Assembly: GCF_002778275.1 (NCBI RefSeq)
Contig: NZ_NESG01000004.1
Location: 310,001-374,000 of the forward strand
Direction of reading: 5' to 3'
DNA: 64,000 nt
Source: Limnohabitans sp. G3-2
Lineage (GTDB): Bacteria > Pseudomonadota > Gammaproteobacteria > Burkholderiales > Burkholderiaceae_C
Part shown: in pieces, positions 16,803 through 24,872 of the stretch
How positions within the stretch are numbered: position 1 is the first letter of the stretch
Layout of the letters: each line of letters begins with the position of its first letter
Translations under genes and position numbers: made by a program
Notes under the pieces: generated by a model
Database searches by the model: none
What the model saw: only the letters and a program-made list of their open reading frames with translations
Told to the model about the DNA's origin: nothing

Positions 16803-16880
16803 TGACCTGTCGAAAGTCAGGTTGTAAAGCCCATGCACTGTCGGGGAAGGCGGTGAGGGCGTTTTACATGTTAGTTTTTC

Positions 16881-18788
16881 ATGAAAAATCGTACGCTTCG
16901 TGCACGCTCCGCGGTGCCTGTTATTTCAACTTTGACTTTGGCATTGTGTTCATCTCTTCAAGCTCAAAGCATTGAAATCAATCCGATCATCATTTCTGCC
17001 AATCGTTCTGCTCAAGCTCTTTCAGACGTTTTGTCTTCGGCGACGGTCATCACGCGACAAGAAATAGAAAAATCTCAAGCCCCGACATTGGCTGATTTGC
17101 TGCAAGGCGAGGTCGGATTTGAATTCGGTCGAAATGGTGGACCTGGGGCACAAACCTCGTATTTTCTTCGTGGACAAAACAGCACGAATGTTGTCGTTTT
17201 GGTGGATGGTGTCAGGTCTCAAACCGACAGTGGTGGCAATTTAACCCTCACTGATATCCCCTTGGCCTTGATAGAGCGCGTCGAGGTTTTAAGAGGCAAT
17301 GCTGGGGCTCTTTATGGGGAAGCCGCCGTTGGTGGTGTGATCAATATCTACACCCGTCAGTCTAAAGGTGCACCTGTCCAGTACGGCTCCATCACATGGG
17401 GTTCAAAAAATACATTGGATTTGAATGCCGGTTATTCTGGCGAGGTGGATGACTATAAGTTCAATGTTTCGGCAGGCAAAGTATCCACGGATGGGTTTTC
17501 TGCCATGAGTTCTGTAGTTAACTCGACGACGGTGAACCCAGACAGTGATGGATACGGCAGAGGTTTTGCTTCAGCCAAAGTCGAAAAGAAAATGTCGGCG
17601 GACATGTCTTTAGGCATCCGTTTCCGCCAAATGCAGTCGAAAGCCGATTACGACAGTGGTTATTTGCCTTATGAATACTCCCCAGGAAGTTTTACCCGAG
17701 GCGATCTTCCCACTGATAAACACAGGTCCAATAAAGAGGTTGATTCATTGGGTGCGTTTGTCCGAAAAGTGGTCTCTGATCGATGGGTAACCACATTGGA
17801 TGTCTCCAATTCAACGACTACATATAAAGAATCGGTCGTTTATCTTGAGCCGTATTCAGACTTCATTTCAAGCGAGTACGAATCCAAGCAAAAGGCCCTT
17901 TATTGGTCGAATCAGTATCAGTTGGGTGTGAAGTCAACAGTCAACTTTGGAATTGATTTACTAGACGATCGCCATGCGCAAAAAAACAGTTTTGAGTTGA
18001 TTCGAAAAACATCGGGTACCTATGCGGGCGTGACGCACCAATTTGATCAATTCACAGCCCAAATCAATCTTCGCCAAGATCAAATTGACATAGATCGACA
18101 TGACACTGGCAATGTGGTGTCCGCAAAGACTAAGGCATCAACAGGTCTACTGGGTTTGGGCTATCAAGTCACCTCAGAGTGGAAGTTAACAGCCTCCTTG
18201 TCAACTGGCTTTAAAGCGCCTTCTGCGTATGACATATCGACCAATCCGCTCGTCAATTCTGAGAAGTACCAATCTAAAGAGGCTGGCTTGGTGTATTCAA
18301 CGCAAGACATGGTTGGACGCTTTGTCTATTTTGCTACCCACTCTGACAATGCGATTGGCTATAACCATTTAGATCAAGCCCTGAATATTGGAAAAACTCA
18401 GAACAAAGGCATCGAAGTCAGCTTACGAACAATATGGATGGGCAACAGTGTCAAGTTGAACTACGTTGATCAAAACCCGTGGAATGTGAGTGACTCATCG
18501 GCATTGGATCGTCGGGCACGACGCTATGGGTCTTTGGAAATGTCGCGGCCGTTGGCGGAATATGAAGTCGGGTCAAAAGTTTTTGGATCATCAGCACGTC
18601 CTGAGTTCGGATCACAACTTGCAGGTTATGCGCTGTGGTCTGTTTATGCCAGTCGTAAACTCAATGACTCATGGACTGCTCGTGTCCGCTTAGAGAACAT
18701 GACAAATCAGCGTTATGAGCTTGCTGGAGGTTATAACGTTCCTGGCCGTGGTCTGTTCGCGACATTGCAATACAGTCCAAAGCGATGA
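16881..18788 (+). CDS. btuB: TonB-dependent vitamin B12 outer-membrane receptor BtuB
   Basis: 635 aa. A signal peptide (MKNRTLRARSAVPVISTLTL...SSLQAQS, about residues 1-29) precedes the TonB-box region, the plug domain (ATVITRQEIEKSQAPTLADLLQ; FLRGQNSTNVVVLVDGVR; LALIERVEVLRGNAGALYGEAAVGGVINIYT) and a 22-strand barrel ending in the aromatic-terminated RGLFATLQYSPKR. The cobalamin riboswitch upstream and btuFCD downstream fix the substrate as corrinoid. Base composition is clearly lower in GC than in all neighbouring genes, a possible sign of transfer or of relaxed surface-protein evolution. The stop overlaps the next start by four bases. Confidence 0.93.
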   Translation: MKNRTLRARSAVPVISTLTLALCSSLQAQSIEINPIIISANRSAQALSDVLSSATVITRQEIEKSQAPTLADLLQGEVGFEFGRNGGPGAQTSYFLRGQNSTNVVVLVDGVRSQTDSGGNLTLTDIPLALIERVEVLRGNAGALYGEAAVGGVINIYTRQSKGAPVQYGSITWGSKNTLDLNAGYSGEVDDYKFNVSAGKVSTDGFSAMSSVVNSTTVNPDSDGYGRGFASAKVEKKMSADMSLGIRFRQMQSKADYDSGYLPYEYSPGSFTRGDLPTDKHRSNKEVDSLGAFVRKVVSDRWVTTLDVSNSTTTYKESVVYLEPYSDFISSEYESKQKALYWSNQYQLGVKSTVNFGIDLLDDRHAQKNSFELIRKTSGTYAGVTHQFDQFTAQINLRQDQIDIDRHDTGNVVSAKTKASTGLLGLGYQVTSEWKLTASLSTGFKAPSAYDISTNPLVNSEKYQSKEAGLVYSTQDMVGRFVYFATHSDNAIGYNHLDQALNIGKTQNKGIEVSLRTIWMGNSVKLNYVDQNPWNVSDSSALDRRARRYGSLEMSRPLAEYEVGSKVFGSSARPEFGSQLAGYALWSVYASRKLNDSWTARVRLENMTNQRYELAGGYNVPGRGLFATLQYSPKR

Positions 18789-19594
18789 GCATTTCCTCTC
18801 TTGGCCCCCAAAGCATCGTTTGCCTCACCGAAGAGACAACGGAGTGGCTCTATCTGCTGGGGCAGGAGCAGCGCATTGTGGGCATCTCGGGCTACACGGT
18901 GAGACCGCGCCGGGCCCGTGAAGAAAAGCCCAAAGTCAGTGCATTTTTGAGTGCCAAGATCGACAAGATTTTGGCGCTCCAACCTGATTGTGTTTTTGGC
19001 TTTTCCGACCTGCAGGCTGACATTGCGTCTTTGCTGATCAAAGCCGGCGTGCAGGTCACCGTCTTCAACCAGCGCAGCGTCGATGAGATTTTTTCCATGC
19101 TCTACCAAGTGGCTGCCATGGTCGGCCAGGCCGATCAAGGCCTGGCGCGTCTGCAGGCCCTGCGTGCCGAACTCGATGCGATCACGCAGCGGGCTGCTGG
19201 TTTCAAGCGCCGCCCCAAGGTGTATTTTGAGGAGTGGGACGAGCCGCACATCAGTGGCATCCGTTGGGTGTCAGAGCTGATGGGCATCGCTGGTGGTGAC
19301 GATGTTTTTCCCGAACTTGCGACTCAGTCACTGGGCAAAGACCGGATCATTGCCAATGGCCAAAGCATTGTGGACCGTGCGCCCGACATCATCATCGGCT
19401 CGTGGTGCGGCAAAAAATTTCGCCCAGAGAAAGTGGCGGCTCGGCCCGGTTGGCAAGACGTTCCGGCGGTGCGCACGGGGCAGATTTTTGAGATCAAATC
19501 GGCCGACATTTTGCAGCCCGGTCCTGCCGCACTCACCGATGGCGTGGCGCAGATGCACCGCATCTTCAGCCAGTGGGAAGCGCTGCATGGCTGA
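18785..19594 (+). CDS. Leaderless cobalamin-binding (BtuF-fold) protein
   Basis: 269 aa, helical-backbone solute-binding fold without a signal peptide: it begins MSISSLGPQSIVCLTEETTEWLYLLGQ directly with the first beta-strand. The S.V.L..E.TE.L..LG pattern, IVGISGYTVRP, and QPDCVFGFSDLQADIASLLIKAGV match BtuF/cobalamin-binding proteins. It is translated by ATGA overlap with btuB and overlaps the exported btuF by eight bases. In the same operon as a true periplasmic BtuF it may act in the cytoplasm, for example as a B12 carrier or reserve; this is inference. It could alternatively be exported by another route, but no leader is visible. Confidence 0.8.
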   Translation: MSISSLGPQSIVCLTEETTEWLYLLGQEQRIVGISGYTVRPRRAREEKPKVSAFLSAKIDKILALQPDCVFGFSDLQADIASLLIKAGVQVTVFNQRSVDEIFSMLYQVAAMVGQADQGLARLQALRAELDAITQRAAGFKRRPKVYFEEWDEPHISGIRWVSELMGIAGGDDVFPELATQSLGKDRIIANGQSIVDRAPDIIIGSWCGKKFRPEKVAARPGWQDVPAVRTGQIFEIKSADILQPGPAALTDGVAQMHRIFSQWEALHG

Positions 19595-20504
19595 GCGTTG
19601 GAGGATTTGGGCCCGGTCCTTGGCCTTGGTGTGTGTCGTTTGGGCGTGCGCGCATCCCGCAGCAGCGATCACGGTGCTCGACGACCGCCAGCAAAAAGTG
19701 CAGATTGACCCAGCTCCGCAGCGCATCGTGAGTTTGCTGCCCTCATTGACCGAGACCGTCTGCGCCTTGCAGCAGTGCCACAAACTGGTGGGGGTGGACC
19801 GTTATTCCAATTGGCCCGAGGCGGTCCAATCGGTGACGCGCGTCGGTGGGGGTCTGGACCCGAACATCGAGAGCATCGTCGCCCTCAAGCCCGATCTGGT
19901 GCTGGCGGCAGGTTCTACCCGGGGTGCGGACCGCTTGCAGGCTTTGGGTTTGAACGTGCTGCGCCTGGAGCCGCGCAACCACGCCGATGCACAGCGCGTT
20001 TGGCGCACTGTGGCGCAGGCGCTGCATGTGCCCGCCGCCGACAGTGACCGCGCTTGGCAAGCCATACAGGCGGGCGTGCAGGCGGCGGTGCAATCGCTCA
20101 GCCCTGCTGCACGGCAGCAGCGGGTTTACTTTGAGGTGAGCCCCGCCCCTTATGGCGCAAGTGCCTCGTCTTTTTTGGGCGAGACGCTCACGCGCATGGG
20201 TGTGAGCAACATCCTTCCTGCCTCTTTGGGCCCATTTCCGCAGGTCAACCCCGAATGGGTGGTGCAAGCCCAGCCCGACGTGATCATGGCAGGCGACAGC
20301 AGCCGCGCCAGCATGCTGCAGCGCCCGGGCTGGAGCCGCTTGCGGGCCATGCAAGGCCAGCGATTGTGCGTGTTCAAGCAGGATGAATCGGACATGTTGG
20401 TGCGGGCGGGCCCGCGCATGGCGGAAGGCGCTCGGCTGATGGCCGACTGCCTGAACCGCGCAGCAGCGGGTGCAGGTTCTGCCGCAACAGGAACAAGCCG
20501 ATGA
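19587..20504 (+). CDS. btuF: Periplasmic vitamin B12-binding protein BtuF
   Basis: 305 aa. The ATG at 19587 yields a clean signal peptide (MAERWRIWARSLALVCVVWACAHPAAA, cleavage near residue 27); an earlier start in the same frame would bury this leader. The mature protein has the BtuF pattern QRIVSLLPSLTETVCALQQCHKLVGVDRYSNWPE and PDLVLAAGSTRGADRLQALGLNVL, and a second lobe from about residue 160. It captures B12 from BtuB and hands it to BtuCD. Start and stop overlap its neighbours, so it is part of one operon. Confidence 0.9.
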   Translation: MAERWRIWARSLALVCVVWACAHPAAAITVLDDRQQKVQIDPAPQRIVSLLPSLTETVCALQQCHKLVGVDRYSNWPEAVQSVTRVGGGLDPNIESIVALKPDLVLAAGSTRGADRLQALGLNVLRLEPRNHADAQRVWRTVAQALHVPAADSDRAWQAIQAGVQAAVQSLSPAARQQRVYFEVSPAPYGASASSFLGETLTRMGVSNILPASLGPFPQVNPEWVVQAQPDVIMAGDSSRASMLQRPGWSRLRAMQGQRLCVFKQDESDMLVRAGPRMAEGARLMADCLNRAAAGAGSAATGTSR

Positions 20505-21523
20505 ACGCCACCCCATTTCGCTGGGCACTGCTGCTGCTGACCGTGGGCCTGCTCGTGGTGTGTCTCGGAACTGCCGCGGGCAGCCAAGGCTGGCAATTTG
20601 AAGCGTTCATGGGGTGGTTAGCGGGTTGTCATGCCGGGTGTGAAGCCGTGTCGCACCAAATTGTGTGGGACATCCGTTTGCCGCGCAGCCTGGGTGCTTG
20701 GTTGGGCGGAGCCTTGCTCGGCTTGGCTGGCGCCGTGGCGCAAGGGCTGTTTCGCAACCCTTTGGCCGATCCGTATTTGTTGGGCAGTGCCTCCGGCGCG
20801 TCTTTGGGCGTGGGCGTGTCCCTGAGCTTGTGGGGCGGCAGCGCCTGGGCCATGAGTGGCTGGTTGGGCTTGGGCCTGACGGGGGCGGCCTTTGTGGGCG
20901 CTGTGCTGGCGGTGGTGCTGACCTTGCTTTTGGCTCGCGGCGTTCAACAAACGCTGCGCCTGTTGTTGGCGGGCGTGGTGGTGGGCGTGGTGCTGGGTGC
21001 GGTGACGTCCTTGATCTCGCTGCTGCAGCCGCAAGTGTTACAGGCCATGCAAGGCTTCATGCTGGGCTCCACCGCCTTTGTCAGCTGGAGCGCCTGCTGG
21101 ACCATGGCGGCGGTGCTGGCCTTGTGCCTGGCCTGCTCTTGGGTTTTTGCCCGTGTGCTGGACGCGTTGAGTTTGGGTGAAGCCACTGCGCAAAGCTTGG
21201 GCGTGCCACTGCCACTGGCGCGCATTGTTTTGGTGGGCGTGATTTCTCTGGCGACAGCGGCGGCGGTGGCGCACATTGGGCTGGTGGCTTTTGTCGGCTT
21301 GGCTGCGCCGCATTTGGTGCGCTCGCTCGTGCGCTGCACGCATGCCTGGCGCTTGTTTTTGTCGGCCTTGATGGGCGGGGCCTTGCTGGTGCTGGCCGAC
21401 GTGATGGCCCGCGTGATGATGGCCCCGCAAGAGTTGCCTGTGGGTGTTCTGACGGCAGTGCTCGGCGGGGGCTATTTGCTCTGGCGTGTTTACCGAGACG
21501 CCGACACCGGGGCGCGCTCATGA
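20501..21523 (+). CDS. btuC: Vitamin B12 ABC transporter permease BtuC
   Basis: 340 aa, FecCD/BtuC-type permease with about ten TM helices. Diagnostic stretches: DIRLPRSLGAWLGGALLGLAGAVAQGLFRNPLADPYLLGSASGASLG (about residues 50-95, the family signature) and VAFVGLAAPHLVRSLV (about 265-280, coupling-helix region). The fold forms the homodimeric channel for B12 with the BtuD ATPase. It overlaps btuF by four bases and btuD by four bases. Confidence 0.92.
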   Translation: MNATPFRWALLLLTVGLLVVCLGTAAGSQGWQFEAFMGWLAGCHAGCEAVSHQIVWDIRLPRSLGAWLGGALLGLAGAVAQGLFRNPLADPYLLGSASGASLGVGVSLSLWGGSAWAMSGWLGLGLTGAAFVGAVLAVVLTLLLARGVQQTLRLLLAGVVVGVVLGAVTSLISLLQPQVLQAMQGFMLGSTAFVSWSACWTMAAVLALCLACSWVFARVLDALSLGEATAQSLGVPLPLARIVLVGVISLATAAAVAHIGLVAFVGLAAPHLVRSLVRCTHAWRLFLSALMGGALLVLADVMARVMMAPQELPVGVLTAVLGGGYLLWRVYRDADTGARS

Positions 21524-22287
21524 ACGCCGCGCTGCAAGCCCGGCAGCTCAATGCCGAATTGGGTGGCCGCCCAGTTCTCAAAGCCATTGACTTGGACATC
21601 ACGGCGGGTCGTTGGACCTGCGTGGTGGGGCCCAATGGGGCAGGCAAGTCGACTTTGCTCAAGGCCTTGGCAGGTTTGTTGCCACACAGCGGGCAAGTGC
21701 TGTGGCACGGCCAAGCGCTGGCATCGCTCACCCGTCAACAAAGGGGCTTGCAACTGTCATGGTTGGGGCAGGGCGAGTTGAGCACGCTGGACCTTCGCGT
21801 GTGGGACGTGGCCATGCTGGGCCGCTTGCCACACCAAAGCTGGCTGGGGGCGCCCTCGGCGCAAGACGCGCAAATGGTGGAGGCCGCTCTCAAGGCCACG
21901 CAGGCCTGGGAATGGCGCGAGCGCCTGCTGGGCGAGTTGTCTGGAGGCGAGCGCCAACGCGTGCTGCTGGCCCGCGCCATGGCGGGCAATGCGCCCACCA
22001 TGCTGATGGACGAACCCTTGGCCAACCTGGACCCTCCGCACCAAGTGGACTGGCTGGAGCAGGTGCTCTGCCTCTTGGCTCAGGGCACCACGGTGGTCAG
22101 CGTGCTCCATGAGATTGGCTTGGCACTGCATGCCGACGACATCGTGGTCATGCAAGAAGGCCAGATCGTGCACCATGGGTCAGCCAGCGATGCGGCCACC
22201 CACGCGGCCATCGAATCGGTCTTTGCCCAGCGGATTCGCATTCGCGCTGTGGAGGGGCAGTGGGTGGTTTTGCCCCGCATGGGCTGA
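21520..22287 (+). CDS. btuD: Vitamin B12 ABC transporter ATP-binding protein BtuD
   Basis: 255 aa ABC ATPase. Walker A is VVGPNGAGKSTLLKAL (about residues 36-51), the signature is LSGGERQRVLLARAM (about 140-154) and Walker B is PTMLMDEPLANLDPPHQVDWL, with a switch histidine in SVLHEIGLA. FecCD-type ATPases have this length. It closes the riboswitch-controlled operon btuB to btuD. Confidence 0.92.
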   Translation: MNAALQARQLNAELGGRPVLKAIDLDITAGRWTCVVGPNGAGKSTLLKALAGLLPHSGQVLWHGQALASLTRQQRGLQLSWLGQGELSTLDLRVWDVAMLGRLPHQSWLGAPSAQDAQMVEAALKATQAWEWRERLLGELSGGERQRVLLARAMAGNAPTMLMDEPLANLDPPHQVDWLEQVLCLLAQGTTVVSVLHEIGLALHADDIVVMQEGQIVHHGSASDAATHAAIESVFAQRIRIRAVEGQWVVLPRMG

Positions 22288-22325
22288 TGGGCGTTCACCC
22301 GTTTTCTTTCGCTAGAATTTGACGC

Positions 22326-22568
22326 ATGGAACTCAAAATCATCGTTTACTCCAAGTCCGCATGCCCCCAGTGCGAATCCGCCAAGATGGTGCTCAAAACC
22401 AAGGGCTTGGCTTTTGAAGAAATCAAAATTGACGGTGAAGCCGAACGCATGGCATTTTTCGAAAAATGCGGTCCTTCGGTCCGTCAAATGCCGCAGATTT
22501 TCATCAACGACCAGCGGGTGGGTGGATTGGCCGGCTTGCAGGCCGCTTTGGTTCAGCTCGGTCTCTGA
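22326..22568 (+). CDS. Glutaredoxin
   Basis: 80 aa, a single thioredoxin fold. IIVYSKSACPQCESAKMVLKTKG contains the dithiol active site CPQC (about residues 14-17); RQMPQIFINDQRVGGLAGLQAAL contains the cis-Pro TxMP-like loop and the GG glutathione-binding motif. CPQC differs from the common CPYC and is found in NrdH/GrxC-like small redoxins. It is 38 bp after btuD, and the dioxygenase follows 38 bp later; the redox partner is unknown. Confidence 0.85.
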   Translation: MELKIIVYSKSACPQCESAKMVLKTKGLAFEEIKIDGEAERMAFFEKCGPSVRQMPQIFINDQRVGGLAGLQAALVQLGL

Positions 22569-22606
22569 AACAGGCCATTGGCCGCAACCAAAATGAGGGA
22601 ACGGCC

Positions 22607-23590
22607 ATGGGTCTGATCATGAAGCAAGCGATGTCCGGGCCAGCGGTCTGGAAAGGTCAGGACTTGGAGGGTGACAACTCTTGGGTGCACCCCTTGAGCC
22701 CCAAAGTGTTGGCCATTCTCGATGCCGCTTTGGCCCAGGTGAAATCCAAAGGCTTGGCATTCCCCCATTTTTCCCGAGAAGATTTCCCCATTGGCGATTG
22801 GGCCCACGAGCTCAGAACCCACAGCGACGAGCTGGAAAACGGCAGGGGTTTTTTGGTGCTGCGGGGTTTGCCCGTTGAGCGCTACAGCGAAGAAGACATT
22901 CAAATCATTTACTACGGCATTGGCCTGCACATGGGCGTGCCTGTGCGGCAAAACCCCAAAGGGGAATTGCTGGGCGTGGTCATGAACGTGGGCGATGTGA
23001 CAAAAAAAACCACCCGAGTCTACGAAACCAACCTGTACCTGCCGTACCACTCAGACCCGTCGGATGTGGTCGGTCTTTTGTGCCTGCGCAAAGCCAAGCA
23101 AGGTGGTTTGAGCAGCTTGGTGAGCGTGGCGGCGATCTACAACGAAATCTTGCAGCACCACCCCGAGTATTTGGGGCTGTATTACCGCCCTTGGTATTTT
23201 TCGCACCTGTGCGAAGACCTGCCCAGCCTGTCACCCATCTTCAGCCACCACCAAGGCAAGCTCAGCTGCCGCTACCTGCGCCAGTACATCCAGCTGGGCC
23301 ATGAAATCCGCAACCTGCCGCTGTCCAAGGTCGAAATCGAAGCGCTCGACTTGTTTGACAACATCATGCACCGCGATGATTTCCGACTGAGCATGATGCT
23401 CGAGCCCGGTGACCTGCAGTTCGCCAACAACTACGCCGTGCTCCATTCGCGCAATGAATTTGAAGACCACGGCGTGCACGAACTCAACCGCAAGATGCTG
23501 CGCCTGTGGGTCAAGATGCCGAACGCACGGACCTTGGCGCCCGAGTTTCCGGGGCGCAACGGTTTTCCGGCACCCGAGGTGCTCCCCTGA
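22607..23590 (+). CDS. TauD/TfdA-family Fe(II)/2-oxoglutarate dioxygenase
   Basis: 327 aa. The start at 22607 follows GAGGGAACGGCC. The core carries the iron-binding facial triad: His148-x-Asp150 in LPYHSDPSD and the distal His280 in NNYAVLHSRNEFED, with RKMLRLWVKM supplying the 2-oxoglutarate-binding Arg about 15 residues further. The N-terminal segment (EDFPIGDWAHELRTHSDELENGRGFLVLRGLPVE) matches the TauD family of unknown substrate often annotated only as taurine catabolism dioxygenase. There are no tau transport genes nearby, so taurine is not supported. The substrate remains unassigned. Confidence 0.8.
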   Translation: MGLIMKQAMSGPAVWKGQDLEGDNSWVHPLSPKVLAILDAALAQVKSKGLAFPHFSREDFPIGDWAHELRTHSDELENGRGFLVLRGLPVERYSEEDIQIIYYGIGLHMGVPVRQNPKGELLGVVMNVGDVTKKTTRVYETNLYLPYHSDPSDVVGLLCLRKAKQGGLSSLVSVAAIYNEILQHHPEYLGLYYRPWYFSHLCEDLPSLSPIFSHHQGKLSCRYLRQYIQLGHEIRNLPLSKVEIEALDLFDNIMHRDDFRLSMMLEPGDLQFANNYAVLHSRNEFEDHGVHELNRKMLRLWVKMPNARTLAPEFPGRNGFPAPEVLP

Positions 23591-23607
23591 TCGTTACGCG
23601 CGCCAGT

Positions 23608-24219
23608 TTATGGGCGGCCTTTGGGGGCGGGTGAGGCTTTCTTGGGCGTTGACTTGCCTTTGCCCGCTTCGTCCAGGCACAGCAGTGTGTCCACATGCGC
23701 CATGAACCGGTTGAGGTAGTCCGGTGAAATGTCGCGCATCAGGCCCAGCGAGCGCAGCACCAACATGTGAGAGTTGATGGGGCCCGCATTTTGCGGCGCT
23801 TGGGCCATTGCCTGCTTGACCTGCTTTTGCACGCTGATTTGGCTCAATTGCTTTCTGAACTGCGCAATGCGCGGACTCTCCAGTCGCCACCCAGTGGCTG
23901 GGCTGGTTCCTTGCAGCGCATTTTTTGGGGCCATGTCTTGCAGCAGTGCGGCCAAGGGGGAAAGGAGGGAGGGGGCGGGGGCTGCGAAGGGGGGGACGAC
24001 GGGTGTCGCAAGTGGCAGAGCGGCTGCGTCCATGCGCGTCTCCAAACGGTCGAGCGCCTCTTGCAGTTTGGCCACGAGCCGCATTTGCGCAGGGCCCGAT
24101 TGTTCTCGCGTGCGCTTGGCCAGTGTTTCGATGTAATGCCAGCCCACCGCATCCACCCGGGCCGCACCCGACGCACGCAAGGCGTCAAGGTCAGGCAGCG
24201 CTGGCGAGCTGTCGTTCAT
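23608..24219 (-). CDS. DUF2894 protein, partner of a MotAB/ZorAB-like cluster
   Basis: 203 aa, cytoplasmic, function unknown. It begins MNDSSPALPDLDALRASGAARVD, has a helical middle (RLVAKLQEALDRLETRMDAA), a Pro/Ala-rich linker (about residues 68-95) and a conserved-looking C-terminal helix set IAQFRKQLSQISVQKQVKQA to GPINSHMLVLRSLGLMRDISPDYLNRFMAHVDTLL, then a Lys/Pro-rich tail. It is the last gene of the four-gene set DUF3348, DUF802, OmpA/MotB-like, DUF2894, overlapping its neighbour by four bases. The QNAGPINSHMLVLRSL phrase is typical for this family. It may be a regulator or effector of the motor. Confidence 0.8.
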   Translation of the reverse strand: MNDSSPALPDLDALRASGAARVDAVGWHYIETLAKRTREQSGPAQMRLVAKLQEALDRLETRMDAAALPLATPVVPPFAAPAPSLLSPLAALLQDMAPKNALQGTSPATGWRLESPRIAQFRKQLSQISVQKQVKQAMAQAPQNAGPINSHMLVLRSLGLMRDISPDYLNRFMAHVDTLLCLDEAGKGKSTPKKASPAPKGRP

Positions 24220-24872
24220 GGTTTGGCCGCAGACGGGATGGCGCTGGCCGCATTGCCAGCTTTGGGCACCGGGGCCATTTCCACGCGGCGGTTTTGGGCG
24301 CGGGCCTTGTCGCTGGTATTGGCCACCAGCGGTTGCTCTTGGCCGAAGGCCGCCGCAAACAGTTGTGAGGATGGCATGCCCTCTTCAATCAGGGTGCGTG
24401 TCACGGTGAGTGCGCGCTGGGCCGACAACTCCCAATTGTCTGCAAACTGTCGGTTGCGACTGCCCACCGCCTTGTCGTCGGTGAAACCGCTGACCATGAG
24501 CATTTCATCGCGCGACTGCAGGTAGCTGCGCAGTGGCAACACCAAGCTCTTGAGCAGCTGGCGTCCTTCGGGCTCGAGCTTGTCGGAATTGAGCTCGAAG
24601 AGCAACTTGCCGCTGATGCCGATGCGGCCATTGTTCAAGGTGATGCGGCCACTGGCGAGGGGAATGGCCAGGGCTTGTTCCAAAGACAGGCGCTTTTGTT
24701 CTTCGACTTGGCGTTTTTGTACCTCGTCCTCGAGTTTGGAGGCCATGTCCAGCTGCGCAGCCATCACCCCCACCAGCAAGAGCACGAAGGCCCCCAAGAG
24801 GCCGGTCATCAAGTCGGCAAACGAGATCCAGGTGGGTGCTGTCGATTCGCTCTCGGCTTCGAGTTCCAGCAT
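24216..24872 (-). CDS. MotB/ZorB-like OmpA-domain protein
   Basis: 218 aa. The ATG at 24872 overlaps the upstream stop (TGATG). The N-terminus TWISFADLMTGLLGAFVLLLVGVMAA is a single TM helix with Asp20 placed like the ion-binding aspartate of MotB and ZorB. A coiled-coil linker (about residues 45-68) leads to an OmpA/peptidoglycan-binding domain, with GFTDDKA near 129-135, FADNWELSAQRALTV near 143-157 and NRRVEMA near 194. It would anchor a stator to peptidoglycan. The partner stator ring is the DUF802 protein upstream. Proteins of this shape are often annotated as OmpA family in Burkholderiales. Confidence 0.82.
   Translation of the reverse strand: MLELEAESESTAPTWISFADLMTGLLGAFVLLLVGVMAAQLDMASKLEDEVQKRQVEEQKRLSLEQALAIPLASGRITLNNGRIGISGKLLFELNSDKLEPEGRQLLKSLVLPLRSYLQSRDEMLMVSGFTDDKAVGSRNRQFADNWELSAQRALTVTRTLIEEGMPSSQLFAAAFGQEQPLVANTSDKARAQNRRVEMAPVPKAGNAASAIPSAAKP

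Noticed and set aside
22607-23590. Annotation as taurine dioxygenase tauD
   Set aside because: The fold and iron ligands fit, but there are no tauABC genes, and the family contains many different substrates.
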